From contig NZ_SRRU01000001.1 in assembly GCF_004784465.1 (NCBI RefSeq), positions 806,001-870,000 of the forward strand: 64,000 nucleotides of DNA. Reading direction: 5' to 3'. Source of the DNA: Streptomyces griseoluteus. GTDB lineage: Bacteria; Actinomycetota; Actinomycetes; Streptomycetales; Streptomycetaceae. The notes below the pieces were generated by a model. It did not search any database, was not told the origin of the DNA, and saw nothing but the letters and a program-made list of their open reading frames with translations. This document shows, piece after piece, positions 16,621 through 27,082 of the stretch; the stretch's first letter is position 1, and each line of letters begins with the position of its first letter. The translations under genes and the position numbers were made by a program.

Positions 16621-18894
16621 ATGCGGGCGGGAGTGGAATTGTCAAACACCGAATTTCCGGACGATGAATTGCGGTTCGAGCAGGAATTCATCGACGGACT
16701 CTACGAGCGCGTGGACGAGCTGCGCGGCGACGCCGAGACCGGCGTCAGGGACGCCCTCGCCCAGGGCGACAAGCCCCAGCAGGCACGCCTGGAGCGGGAC
16801 ATCCTGGTCGCCGAGCGCTCCGGGCTGCTCGCCGCGCTGAACTCCGTCGACGGCTCGCTCTGCTTCGGCCGGATCGACCTCGCCGACGGCACCACCCACC
16901 ACATCGGCCGTATCGGCCTGCGCCGCGAGGACACCGAGCGCACCCCCGTCCTCATCGACTGGCGCGCCGACGTCGCCCGCCCCTTCTACGTGGCCACCGG
17001 CCACACCCCGATGGGCCTGCGCCGCCGCCGGCACATCACCAGCGAGGGCCACACCGTCACCGCGCTGCACGACGAGATCCTCGACCTCGGCGACGACACC
17101 CGCACCGGCTACGAGGACCCCACCGGCGACGCCGTCCTGCTCGCCGCGCTGAACACCGCCCGCACCGGCCGCATGAACGACATCGTGCAGACCATCCAGG
17201 CGGAGCAGGACGACATCATCCGGGCGCCCCACCGGGGCGTGATGGTGGTCGAGGGCGGCCCCGGCACCGGCAAGACCGCGGTCGCCCTGCACCGCGCCGC
17301 CTACCTGCTCTACGAGCACCGCGACCTGCTCGCCCGCCGCGCGGTGCTCATCGTCGGCCCCAACCCCGCCTTCCTCGGCTACATCGGCGAGGTGCTGCCC
17401 TCGCTCGGCGAGACCGGCGTCCTGCTGGCCACGGTCGGGGAGCTGTTCCCCGGCGTGAAGGCCACCGCCACCGACACCCCCGAGGCGGCCGTGGTCAAGG
17501 GCCGCGCGGAGATGGCCGACGTGCTCGCTGCCGTCGTGGCCGAGCGGCAGGCGCTGCCGGACCCGGTGATCGCCATCGAGCACGACCGTGAGGTGCTGAT
17601 GCTCGACGAGGGCCTGGTCGCCACCGCCCGCGAGCGCACCCGCGCGGCCAAGCTGCCGCACAACGCGGCCCGCGAGCACTTCGAGGGCCACATCCTCAAC
17701 ACCCTCACCGACCTGTACGCCGAGCGCGTGGGCACCGACCCCTACGACGGCAGCAGCCTGCTCGACCCTGCCGACATCACCCAGATCCGCGACGAACTCG
17801 CCGAGAACCCCGAAGTCTGGTCCGCCATCGACCAGTTGTGGCCCCGGATCACCCCGCGCCGGCTGGTCGCGGACTTCCTCGCCGAGCCCGACGGCCACCT
17901 CTCGCCCAAGGACGCCGACGCGGTACGCCGTCCCGTCACCCGCGCCTGGACCGTCGCGGACGTGCCCCTGCTGGACGAGGCGGCCGAACTCCTCGGCGAG
18001 GACGACCGGCTGGCCCGCGCCCGCGCCGACCGGGAACGCGAGACGCAGATCGCGTACGCGCAGGGCGTGCTGGACGTGTCGTACGCGTCCCGCACCTACG
18101 AGTTCGACGACAAGGAGGAGGACGACCCGGAGTCCTCCGAGGTGCTCTCGGCGCACGACATCATCGACGCCGAGCGGTTCGCCGAGCGGCACGAGGAGGA
18201 CGACCACCGCAGCGCCGCCGAGCGCGCGGCCGCCGACCGGACCTGGGCGTTCGGGCACATCATCGTGGACGAGGCGCAGGAGCTGTCCCCGATGGCGTGG
18301 CGGCTGCTGATGCGGCGCAGCCCGACCCGCTCCATGACCCTGGTCGGGGACCCGGTGCAGACCGCCGAGGCGGCCGGGGTCGGCTCCTGGTCAAAGATCC
18401 TTCAGCCGTACGTCGAGGACCGCTGGGAGCACACCCGGCTGGGCGTCAACTACCGCACCCCGTCCGAGATCATGGACCTGGCCGCCGCCGTGGTCCGCGC
18501 CGAGCACCCGGACTTCGAGCCGCCCAGCTCGGTCCGCTCCACCGGCGTACGCCCCTGGGTGCGCGACGCCTCCGGCGACCTGCCCGGCGCGGTCGCGCGG
18601 GCGGTTGCCGAGCTGACCCCGGCCGAGGGACGGCTCGCGGTCATCGCCCCGCGCGCCCTGCACGCCACCGTCGCCGGCGCGCTGGACGGCGTCACGGCGG
18701 GCGCCGAGCCCGATCTCACCCGGAACGTGGTCCTGCTCGACCCCCGCCAGTCCAAGGGCCTGGAATTCGACTCGGTGCTGGTCGTCGACCCCGCCGCCTA
18801 CGGCACCAGTGACCTGTACGTGGCCCTCACCCGCGCCACCCAGCGCCTTGGCGTGCTGCACACCGGCGAGGTCCCGGCGGCGCTCAAGGGATGA
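16621..18894 (+). CDS. HelD/HelR-like RNA polymerase-associated UvrD-family NTPase
   Basis: A 757-aa superfamily 1 protein. An N-terminal helical arm (~12-75, DELRFEQEFIDGLYERVDELRG) is followed by a small beta domain (GSLCFGRIDL...YIGRIGL-type), the Walker A loop GGPGTGKT at 212-219, a large insertion (~280-540) with an acidic stretch near 496-528, motif II DEAQ at 550-553, VGDPVQTAEAAG, and C-terminal motifs NYRTP, SKGLEFDSVLV and YVALTRATQRL. This layout is that of HelD proteins, which bind RNA polymerase through both channels and recycle stalled enzyme; the Streptomyces member HelR is known to displace rifamycins. The start is unsure: ATG 16621 has no good ribosome site, while TTG 16639 has GGGAG about 6 bases upstream. 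Flanked by terminators, so monocistronic. Confidence 0.85.
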   Translation: MRAGVELSNTEFPDDELRFEQEFIDGLYERVDELRGDAETGVRDALAQGDKPQQARLERDILVAERSGLLAALNSVDGSLCFGRIDLADGTTHHIGRIGLRREDTERTPVLIDWRADVARPFYVATGHTPMGLRRRRHITSEGHTVTALHDEILDLGDDTRTGYEDPTGDAVLLAALNTARTGRMNDIVQTIQAEQDDIIRAPHRGVMVVEGGPGTGKTAVALHRAAYLLYEHRDLLARRAVLIVGPNPAFLGYIGEVLPSLGETGVLLATVGELFPGVKATATDTPEAAVVKGRAEMADVLAAVVAERQALPDPVIAIEHDREVLMLDEGLVATARERTRAAKLPHNAAREHFEGHILNTLTDLYAERVGTDPYDGSSLLDPADITQIRDELAENPEVWSAIDQLWPRITPRRLVADFLAEPDGHLSPKDADAVRRPVTRAWTVADVPLLDEAAELLGEDDRLARARADRERETQIAYAQGVLDVSYASRTYEFDDKEEDDPESSEVLSAHDIIDAERFAERHEEDDHRSAAERAAADRTWAFGHIIVDEAQELSPMAWRLLMRRSPTRSMTLVGDPVQTAEAAGVGSWSKILQPYVEDRWEHTRLGVNYRTPSEIMDLAAAVVRAEHPDFEPPSSVRSTGVRPWVRDASGDLPGAVARAVAELTPAEGRLAVIAPRALHATVAGALDGVTAGAEPDLTRNVVLLDPRQSKGLEFDSVLVVDPAAYGTSDLYVALTRATQRLGVLHTGEVPAALKG

Positions 18895-18901
18895 CCGGGC
18901 T

Positions 18902-18935
18902 CCGTCCGGGGGCCGGCCGACGGGCCCCCGGACGG
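18902..18935. terminator. Bidirectional terminator between helD-like gene and glgB
   Basis: Thirteen-base arms (18902-18914 and 18923-18935) are exact complements around an 8-nt loop, between two convergent stop codons. Confidence 0.82.
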
Positions 18936-18943
18936 TCGCGGTC

Positions 18944-21307
18944 TCACGCCGGCCGCAGCCACACCGTGGCCAACGGCGGCAGCGTCAGGCGGATGCTGGC
19001 CGGGCGGCCGTGCCAGGGCTGGGGTTCCGGCTTGACCGTGCCCTGACCCGCGACATCGCCGCCGCCGTAGCGGGCGAGGTCGGTGTTGAGGGTCTCGTGC
19101 CAGGCGGGGACGTCGTCGGGGACGCCGAGGCGGTAGTCGTGGCGGGCCAGCGGGGAGAGGTTGGTGACGCACAGCAGCGGGCCGCCCTCCGCGTCGCGGC
19201 GCAGGAAGGCGAAGACGTTGTCCTCCGCCGCGTCCCCGACGATCCACTCGAACCCCGCCGGATCGGTGTCCCGCTCCCACAGGGCCGGGGTCGCCCGGTA
19301 CGCGGTGTTCAGGTCGCGCACCAGCTCCCGCACGCCCCGGTGCTCGGACTCGGCGCCGTAGGCCGGGTCCAGCACCCACCAGTCCGGTCCGTGCGCCTCG
19401 GACCACTCGGCGCCCTGCGCGAACTCCTGTCCCATGAAGAGGAGCTGCTTGCCCGGATGGGCCCACATGAAGGCCAGGTAGGCCCGGAGATTGGCGCGCT
19501 GCTGCCACCAGTCGCCCGGCATCTTGGAGACCAGCGACCGCTTGCCGTGCACGACCTCGTCGTGGGAGATGGGCAGTACGTAGTTCTCGCTGTACGCGTA
19601 CACCATCGAGAAGGTCATCTCGTGGTGGTGGTACTTGCGGTGCACCGGTTCGTGGCTCATGTACGCCAGCGAGTCGTGCATCCAGCCCATGTTCCACTTC
19701 AGCCCGAAGCCCAGCCCGCCGAAGCCGCTCGGGCCCTTGTGGTGGGTCGGCCGGGTCACGCCGTCCCAGGCGGTGGACTCCTCGGCGATGGTGACCACGC
19801 CGGGGCAGCGCCGGTAGACGGTGGCGTTCATCTCCTGGAGGAAGGCGACCGCGTCCAGGTTCTCCCGCCCGCCGAACTCGTTCGGCGTCCACTGGCCCGC
19901 CTCGCGCGAGTAGTCCAGGTAGAGCATCGAGGCGACCGCGTCCACGCGCAGCCCGTCGATGTGGAACTCCTCGCACCAGTACACCGCGTTGGCCACCAGG
20001 AAGTTCCGCACCTCGCGCCGCCCGAAGTCGAACTCCAGCGTGCCCCAGTCCGGATGGGCGGCCCGCAGCGGATCGCCGTGCTCGTACAGCGGCCGCCCGT
20101 CGAACTCGGCCAGCGCCCACTCGTCGCGCGGGAAGTGGGCGGGCACCCAGTCCATCAGCACCCCGATGCCCGCCTGATGCAGCTTGTCCACCAGGTACTT
20201 GAAGTCGTCGGGCGTACCGAGCCGGGCCGTCGGGGCGTAGAACCCGGTGACCTGATAGCCCCAGGAGCCTCCGAAGGGATGCTCGGCCACCGGCATCAAC
20301 TCGACGTGGGTGAAGCCGAGATCACCGACGTACGCGGGAAGCTGCTCGGCGAGCTGGCGGTACGTCAGTCCGGGTCGCCAGGACGGCAGGTGCACCTCGT
20401 ACACCGAGAAGGGTGCCTCGTGCACCGGGCGGTCCGCGCGGTGGGCCATCCACTCCGCGTCGCCCCACTCGTGGCGCGAGACATCCACGATCGAGGAGGT
20501 GGCCGGCGGCACCTCCGTACGCCGGGCCATCGGGTCCGCGCGCAGGGTGCGCGAGCCGTCCGGGCGGGTGATCTCGAACTTGTACAGCTCCCCCTCCCCG
20601 ACCCCCGGCACGAACAGCTCCCACACCCCGGTGGAGCCCAGCGAGCGCATCGGGAACCCGGTCGCGTCCCAGAAGTCGAAGCCGCCCGCGACCCGCACCC
20701 CGAGCGCGTTCGGCGCCCAGACCGCGAACCGGGTCCCGGTCACGCCCTGCTGCGTCAGCACCCGCGACCCGAGCGCCTGCCACAGCTCCTCGTGCCGCCC
20801 CTCGCCCAGCAGATGCAGGTCCAGCTCGCCGAGCGTGGGCAGGAAGCGGTACGGGTCCTCGGTCTCGTGCACCGTGCCGTCGTAGGACACCAGCAGCCGG
20901 TAGGCCGGGACCTCGGTCAGCGGGAGCAGGCCGGAGAAGAAGCCCTCGCCGTCGTCGCGCAGCTCCGCCCGCACGTCCTCGAGGACGACCGTCACCGCCT
21001 CCGCGTGCGGCCGGAACACCCGGACGGCGACCCCGCCGGGCACCGGGTGCGCGCCCAGCACGGTGTGCGGGTCGTGATGCGTGCCCGCGAGCAGCCGCTC
21101 ACGGTCGGCCGGGTCCAGGGCCGGGGACACGGCAGGCACCGCGGGCACCTCCGGCGTCCGCGCCTTCGGGATCGCCGGCGCGTTCTCCGGTGAGTCCGCC
21201 TGCCTGCCGGGTTTCGCCCGGACCTGCTTCACCGGTGCCGCCTGCGAGGACTTGGCCTGCTTCTTGCCGGACTTGCTCTTCGGGCCGGCTGGCTTCTTGG
21301 ACGTCAC
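18944..21307 (-). CDS. glgB: 1,4-alpha-glucan branching enzyme
   Basis: Introduces alpha-1,6 branches into linear alpha-glucan. The 787-aa protein has a ~60-residue Lys/Ala/Pro-rich N-terminal tail, two N-terminal beta-sandwich modules (CBM48 from ~170, [16 protein letters not shown]), a GH13 barrel and a C-terminal beta domain. GH13 catalytic residues are visible: the nucleophile Asp in [11 protein letters not shown], the acid Glu in TIAEES, and the third Asp in [10 protein letters not shown]. It is the last gene of the glgE-treS-mak-glgB operon, where its linear substrate is supplied by GlgE. The basic tail is longer than in E. coli GlgB and typical for Streptomyces. Confidence 0.97.
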   Translation of the reverse strand: MTSKKPAGPKSKSGKKQAKSSQAAPVKQVRAKPGRQADSPENAPAIPKARTPEVPAVPAVSPALDPADRERLLAGTHHDPHTVLGAHPVPGGVAVRVFRPHAEAVTVVLEDVRAELRDDGEGFFSGLLPLTEVPAYRLLVSYDGTVHETEDPYRFLPTLGELDLHLLGEGRHEELWQALGSRVLTQQGVTGTRFAVWAPNALGVRVAGGFDFWDATGFPMRSLGSTGVWELFVPGVGEGELYKFEITRPDGSRTLRADPMARRTEVPPATSSIVDVSRHEWGDAEWMAHRADRPVHEAPFSVYEVHLPSWRPGLTYRQLAEQLPAYVGDLGFTHVELMPVAEHPFGGSWGYQVTGFYAPTARLGTPDDFKYLVDKLHQAGIGVLMDWVPAHFPRDEWALAEFDGRPLYEHGDPLRAAHPDWGTLEFDFGRREVRNFLVANAVYWCEEFHIDGLRVDAVASMLYLDYSREAGQWTPNEFGGRENLDAVAFLQEMNATVYRRCPGVVTIAEESTAWDGVTRPTHHKGPSGFGGLGFGLKWNMGWMHDSLAYMSHEPVHRKYHHHEMTFSMVYAYSENYVLPISHDEVVHGKRSLVSKMPGDWWQQRANLRAYLAFMWAHPGKQLLFMGQEFAQGAEWSEAHGPDWWVLDPAYGAESEHRGVRELVRDLNTAYRATPALWERDTDPAGFEWIVGDAAEDNVFAFLRRDAEGGPLLCVTNLSPLARHDYRLGVPDDVPAWHETLNTDLARYGGGDVAGQGTVKPEPQPWHGRPASIRLTLPPLATVWLRPA

Positions 21308-21339
21308 GGACGAGTCTCCCGGTCGGGGTCAGGTCGGGC

Positions 21340-22734
21340 TCAAGACAGGTCGGGCGTGGCGAGGCGGCGCACCGCCGACATCGGGACCGCCAGCCACTCG
21401 GGCCGGTGCCGGGCCTCGTAGACGACCTCGTAGATCGCCTTGTCGGTCTCGTACGCGCGCAGCATCACCGGGTCGGTACGGGGGTCGCGGCCGGTGACCT
21501 CGGCGTACCCGGTGCAGTAGGCGGCCCGGCAGGCGTGCGCCCAGTCGGGCGCCGGGGTCTTCGCGGAGTGGGCCGCGTAGTCGAAGGAACGCAGCATGCC
21601 CGCGATGTCGCGCACCGCGGGCTGCGGCATGCGCCGCTCGGCCAGCGGGCGGGACGGCTCACCCTCGAAATCGATCAGCGACCAGCCGTCGCCGGGCGAG
21701 CGCAGGCACTGCCCGAGGTGCAGATCGCCGTGCACCCGCTGCGCGGTCCAGGTCTGCCCCTCGCGGGCCAGGTCGGCCAGCGCCTCGAACGCCGAGCGCA
21801 GCCCCGTCTCGTACGGCCGCAGCGCGGGCACCGCCTGTACGGCTGCCGCCAGCCGCTCGGTCATCCCGCCGGCCAACAGCTCCAGTTGGGCATGGCCGAG
21901 GGTGACGGTCGGCAGGGCGCGGGCGAGGGCGGTGTGCACCTCGGCGGTGGCCCGGCCGAGCGCCCGCGCCTCGTGGGTGAAGTCCCCGCCCTTGGCCAGC
22001 TCGCGCAGGGCCAGCTCCCAGCCGTCGGTCGCGCCGTTCATGAAGGGCTGGAGCACGGCGAGGACGTACGGCTCGGTGTCCAGGTCGGCGCGCAGCCAGG
22101 CCACCGGCGCGGGCACCCGCGCGCAGCCCTCACGGGCCAGCGCGAGCGGCAGCTCGAGGTCGGGGTTGATGCCGGCGGTGACCCGGCGCAACAGCTTGAG
22201 GATGAACGTATCGCCGTACACCACCGAGGAGTTGGACTGCTCGGCGGTCATCAGCCGGGCCACCAGCTGGTCCCGGATCTCGTGCGCCGGGTCCCGCTCG
22301 AAGCGCAGCGCGCCGACGCGGGCGCCGGTGCGCAGGGCCTCCAGCAGCACCTCGGCGGGCCGGGGGTCGTACAGGGCGTCGTAGACCGTGCGCCCGTCGA
22401 GCGGGCCGTCCACGACATGGCCGATCAGCGCGGGCGCCAGCCGGGGCGGCAGCGCCTCGCGCACACCTATCAGCAACTGGTAGCAGTCACCGGGCTGCGC
22501 GGGAGCGCCCGGCACCGGCGGCTGGTGGACGCGCAGGAGCAGGTGATAGAGACCCAGCCTTCCCTCGGGAGGCAGGAGTTCGGTGGCGGCCACCAGATCG
22601 AAACCGGTGACCGCGCGCCCCTTCCCGGCGAACCAGCGCTGCCGGGGCAGCCATTCGCGCAGCAGGGGGTCGAGCGATTCGAGCAGCTCGGCTGTAGTAC
22701 CTGACGTGCTGGAGGGGGTGACCGTTTCCGCCAT
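21340..22734 (-). CDS. mak: Maltokinase (Mak/Pep2)
   Basis: Phosphorylates maltose with ATP to alpha-maltose 1-phosphate, the donor used by GlgE. The 464-aa protein has an N-terminal cap (DPLLREWLPRQRWFAGKGR) and an APH-like kinase fold with the catalytic loop RVHGDLHLGQCL and the metal-binding LIDFEGEP. In some actinobacteria it is fused to TreS; here it is a separate gene directly after treS (gap 93 bp), and the two products are known to form a complex in mycobacteria. The ATG at 22734 is chosen because AAAGGA lies about 10 bases upstream; the GTG three codons earlier is too close to that site. Confidence 0.95.
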   Translation of the reverse strand: MAETVTPSSTSGTTAELLESLDPLLREWLPRQRWFAGKGRAVTGFDLVAATELLPPEGRLGLYHLLLRVHQPPVPGAPAQPGDCYQLLIGVREALPPRLAPALIGHVVDGPLDGRTVYDALYDPRPAEVLLEALRTGARVGALRFERDPAHEIRDQLVARLMTAEQSNSSVVYGDTFILKLLRRVTAGINPDLELPLALAREGCARVPAPVAWLRADLDTEPYVLAVLQPFMNGATDGWELALRELAKGGDFTHEARALGRATAEVHTALARALPTVTLGHAQLELLAGGMTERLAAAVQAVPALRPYETGLRSAFEALADLAREGQTWTAQRVHGDLHLGQCLRSPGDGWSLIDFEGEPSRPLAERRMPQPAVRDIAGMLRSFDYAAHSAKTPAPDWAHACRAAYCTGYAEVTGRDPRTDPVMLRAYETDKAIYEVVYEARHRPEWLAVPMSAVRRLATPDLS

Positions 22735-22827
22735 GGGCGTCACGTCCTTTCCCCGGGTCGTCGGGGTGTTACTGAACGGTGCCCCGAGCGGGGCGGCGGA
22801 AACCGGTGGCCGCCCCGCTCGATCGCA

Positions 22828-24524
<1,697 letters not shown>

Positions 24525-24528
<4 letters not shown>

Positions 24529-26639
24529 ATGGCGGGTGACCCTCCGATCCGCGGGTTGGACGGTCGCAGAACCGAGAACACATGCGCGGGTCGACGACCC
24601 GGTTCGAGTCGCACATAGTTGGCCCTGCCCCAGAGATAGGACTCGCCGGTGAGCAGGTCGCGCACCGGCACCGACTCGTGCCAGTCGAGGCCGAGTTGCG
24701 GCATGTCCAACGAGACCGTGGCCTCCTGGGTGTGGTGCGGGTCGAGGTTGGCGACCACCAGAACCGTGTTCGAACCACTGCGCTTGGAGTAGACGATCAC
24801 TCCGTCCTGGTCCGCGTGGTGGAAGTGGATGTCCCTGAGCTGGTGCAGGGCCGGGTTCTCCCGGCGGATGACGTTGAGCCGGGTGATGAGCGGCGCGATG
24901 GTGCGGCCCTCGCGGGCGGCCGCCTCCCAGTCCCTGGGCTTGAGCTGGTACTTCTCGGAGTCCCAGTACTCCTCGCTGCCCGCCTTCAACGGCTCGTTCT
25001 CACAGAGTTCGTAGCCGCTGTAGATGCCCCAGGCGGGGGAGAGGGTCGCCGCGAGGATCGCGCGCACCTCGAAAGCGGGGCGCCCGCCCTGCTGGAGGTA
25101 GGCGTGCAGGATGTCGGGGGTGTTGGCGAAGAAGTTGGGCCGCATGTAGGCCGCCGCCTCCCCCGAGAGTTCGGTGAGGTACTCCGTCAACTCCTGCTTG
25201 CTGTTGCGCCAGGTGAAGTAGGTGTAGGACTGCTGGAAGCCGATCTGGGCGAGGGTGTGCATCATCGCGGGGCGGGTGAAGGCCTCCGCCAGGAAGATGA
25301 CGTCCGGGTCGGCGTGGTTGATCTCCCCGATCACGCGCTCCCAGAACACCACGGGCTTGGTGTGGGGGTTGTCGACGCGGAAGATGCGGACGCCGTGCTC
25401 CATCCAGTGCCGGAGCACCCGTACGGTCTCGGTGACCAGGCCGTCCATGTCGGCGTCGAAGGCGATGGGGTAGATGTCCTGGTACTTCTTCGGCGGGTTC
25501 TCGGCATAGGCGATGGTGCCGTCGGGGCGGTGGTGGAACCACTGCGGGTGCTTCTCCACCCACGGGTGGTCCGGGGAGCACTGCAACGCGAAGTCCAGGG
25601 CGACTTCGAGGCCCAACTCCCGTGCCCGGCCCACGAAGTGGTCGAAGTCCTCGAGGGTGCCGAGGTCGGGGTGGACGGCGTCGTGGCCGCCCTCGGGGGA
25701 GCCGATCGCCCAGGGGACACCGACGTCGTCCGGGGTCGCGGTCAGCGTGTTGTTGCGGCCCTTGCGGTGCGTGGTCCCGATCGGATGGATCGGAGGCAGG
25801 TACACCACGTCGAAGCCCATCTCCGCGATGGCCTCAAGACGCTTCTGGGCCGTCCGGAACGTGCCGTGCGGTTCGTCCAGCGTCCCCTCCGAGCGCGGGA
25901 AGAACTCGTACCAGGAGCCGTACAGCGCCCGTTGCCGCTCCACCAGCAGGGGGAGGGGGTCGGAGGCCGTCACGAGTTCGCGCAGGGGGTGGCGGGCGAG
26001 GACCTCGGAGACCTCCGGGGCCAGGGCCGAGGCCAGGCGCCAGGCGGCCGGGCGGTCCTCGTCCCGCAGGGCCCTGACCACGTCCAGCACGGTGTCCCGG
26101 TGCTTCGCCGGGACCCCGGCGGCCGCCCGCTCGTACAGCCGCGCGCCCTCCTCCAGTACGGCCTCGGTGTCGATGCCGGCCGGGATCTTGATCTCGGCGG
26201 TGTGCCGCCAGGTGGCGACCGGGTCGGACCACGCCTCCACCGAGTAGGTCCAGGTGCCGGTCCGGTCCGCGCTGACCAGGGCGCCCCAGCGGTCGGTGCC
26301 CGGGGCGAGTTCACGCATCGGGGTGAAGGGGCCGGGCCGGCCGTCCGGGTCGCGCAGCACGACATCGGCGGCGACCGCGTCGTGCCCCTCGCGGAACACG
26401 GTGGCCGACACCTCGAAGACCTCGCCGGGCACCGCCTTCGCGGGCCTGCGCCCGCCCTGGACCACCGGCCGCACGTCCAGGACCGGGATACGGCCCGTCA
26501 CGGGCCCCCCGGCGGGGGGCTCGGGCGCGGCGGTCGGGGTCGCGTCCGGCGGTGGGGCCGTGTGGGCCGGCCGGGCCGGTTTTCTGCCGGCCGCCTTGCC
26601 GGGGGTCACCGGTGCTGACGAGTGGTGCGTGGCGGGCAT
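24525..26639 (-). CDS. glgE: Alpha-1,4-glucan:maltose-1-phosphate maltosyltransferase
   Basis: Extends alpha-1,4-glucan by two glucose units using maltose 1-phosphate. The 704-aa protein has an N-terminal Pro/Ala-rich tail (~60 aa), a beta-sandwich domain N, helical domain S that makes the dimer, and a GH13_3 barrel. The nucleophile is Asp423 in RVDNPHTKP and the acid Glu lies in FLAEAFTR, matching the characterised S. coelicolor enzyme apart from the longer tail. The start MPATHHSS at 26639 is also that of the S. coelicolor protein as I recall it and has AGGAG six bases upstream; the upstream 41 codons are not used. First gene of the operon and divergent from glgP. Confidence 0.96.
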
Positions 26640-27082
26640 GACCGCTCCTGTCCGCGTCGACATGGGTATGGGCCGGGTGTGCGGGCGACGGTTCCTGCTG
26701 CGGTGCTGTGGTGCCTGGTGCGTCGTACCGGGGGAGCCTTCCCACCCCGTTCGGGTGGGCAATCCGGAACTTTGGTTAACTACTCGCGCGTACAGTTGCG
26801 TACGGGCCCGGCCTTACGTCTCCCGGATTCCCGCCCGGCGTGCCTTGACTCCCCCCGGTACGGCGGGGTTCGGCCAATTCCGGTGCTTCCCGGCACTTCC
26901 CGGCGCTTGCGCACCCCGTGCCCCTCGGCCGCGCTCCGTTCCCCTGCGTACCTGATGTGCCGTAATCGGGCCGCTTCACCCGGATGCGTCCTCGGTGACG
27001 CCCCGGTAACCACTACCGTCGACAATGACGACGAGACGTACAGCGCCGTGCGTCTCACCATGCGACGCGTCCGAGGTGGAAT
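26640..27082. other. 443-bp divergent control region between glgE and glgP
   Basis: No open frame here has coding support. The left part near glgE is GC-rich; a relatively AT-rich island lies at 26764-26785. A direct repeat GCGTAC-AGTT-GCGTAC is at 26788-26803. It must hold promoters for both directions, but I could not identify convincing -35/-10 pairs. Confidence 0.5.
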
